Positions 16,552 to 16,752 of a stretch of 16,752 nucleotides of DNA are shown piece by piece. Location of the stretch: positions 1 through 16,752 of the forward strand of contig JALGWK010000009.1 of NCBI GenBank assembly GCA_025774205.1, read 5' to 3'. The translations under genes were made by a program, and so were the position numbers. The stretch is from a bacterium. GTDB taxonomy: Bacteria > Blakebacterota > Blakebacteria > Blakebacterales > Blakebacteraceae. The notes under the pieces are model-generated. The model did not search any database. It was not told the origin of the DNA and worked only from the letters and a program-made list of their open reading frames with translations. Position 1 is the stretch's first letter, and the number at the start of each line of letters is the position of its first letter.

Positions 16552-16580
16552 ATAATATGAGTGCTCTTCACGCAAGTCAA
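16552..16580 (-). promoter_or_regulatory. Sigma70-type promoter for the asnS-leuS-CPBP unit
   Basis: On the minus strand, TTGACT (16580-16575) is followed after 17 bp by TATTAT (16557-16552). Each hexamer matches the consensus at 5 of 6 positions. Transcription would begin near 16545, leaving a leader of about 38 bases before the asnS ATG, too short for a T-box. This is the best-formed promoter in the window. Confidence 0.72.
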
Positions 16581-16596
16581 CGAAGGGGAATATACT
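16567..16596 (+). promoter_or_regulatory. Candidate divergent sigma70 promoter for the right-edge gene
   Basis: TTCACG (16567-16572) and TATACT (16591-16596) are separated by 18 bp, matching consensus at 4 and 5 of 6 positions. The promoter overlaps the opposed asnS promoter by 14 bp. The predicted start lies about 65 bp before the GTG of the gene that runs off the edge. Confidence 0.4.
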
Positions 16597-16666
16597 CATT
16601 CAGTCTGTCTATCGGATACAACCCGCAATGGAGAGCGTTCAGGTGCCTGTCGGGCGGGAGAGGGCC

Positions 16667-16752
16667 GTGAAGATCAGGAACGATTCTTCATGCCGTGTGC
16701 GGACATTCATCCTGATTATCCCGGCTGTTCTGCTGCTCCTGATCAGCCCCCT
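16667..16752 (+). CDS. Start of an exported protein (partial; signal peptide only)
   Basis: Only the first 28 codons are inside the window. GTG at 16667 has a strong purine-rich site (GGGAGAGGG, 16656-16664) just upstream. It opens a frame encoding a basic n-region (MKIRNDSSCRVRT) and a hydrophobic core (FILIIPAVLLLLISP), which looks like a signal peptide. An in-frame ATG at 16628 would add 13 residues but lacks a ribosome site. The gene is divergent from asnS. Its product cannot be identified. Confidence 0.6.
   Translation, partial: MKIRNDSSCRVRTFILIIPAVLLLLISP

Overview
The window is GC-rich, densely coding bacterial chromosome from a didermic lineage that is probably poorly characterised. 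No plasmid, phage, IS or CRISPR signature is visible. Three things point to the FCB side of the bacterial tree (Latescibacterota, Krumholzibacteriota, Eisenbacteria or Gemmatimonadota-like). One gene encodes a secreted metalloprotease ending in a 'QNYPNPY...SGVYF' FlgD/type-A-sorting-like domain. Its neighbour is a secreted NHL propeller. The type IV pilus gene order matches that of myxobacteria. The assignment is an inference and the phylum cannot be fixed from this sequence alone.

Layout. Positions 2-9928 are a nearly gapless plus-strand run. It starts with a type IV pilus block: the C-terminal part of pilT, then pilC, the sensor kinase pilS and the NtrC-type regulator pilR. Where many genomes carry pilA next, there is instead an overlapping gene for a secreted HExxH metalloprotease, followed by a six-bladed NHL propeller protein. 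The run continues with a CTP-type polyprenol/diacylglycerol kinase-like membrane protein, an unrecognised 153-aa protein and the GTPase gene era. A second plus-strand unit (10019-11519) encodes a membrane-anchored TPR protein and a secreted L,D-transpeptidase, which fits envelope assembly. It converges on a minus-strand unit (16507 to 11598), asnS-leuS-CPBP protease. This unit is read from a strong-looking sigma70 promoter at 16552-16580 that carries an 8-bp direct repeat at the start of the transcript. A divergent gene with a signal peptide starts at about 16667 and runs off the right edge.

How the genes fit together. PilT and PilC are the retraction motor and inner-membrane platform of the pilus. 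PilS-PilR is the two-component system that normally drives pilin transcription with sigma54. The two secreted proteins overlap the end of pilR and each other, so they are probably co-translated with it. The rest is housekeeping: lipid carrier phosphorylation, ribosome maturation, peptidoglycan cross-linking and tRNA charging.

The points most worth a second look are a roughly 20-residue in-frame gap in PilC that removes most of its first membrane helix, the protease-plus-propeller pair in the pilA slot, the kinase-unknown-era cluster, and the asnS promoter with its repeat.
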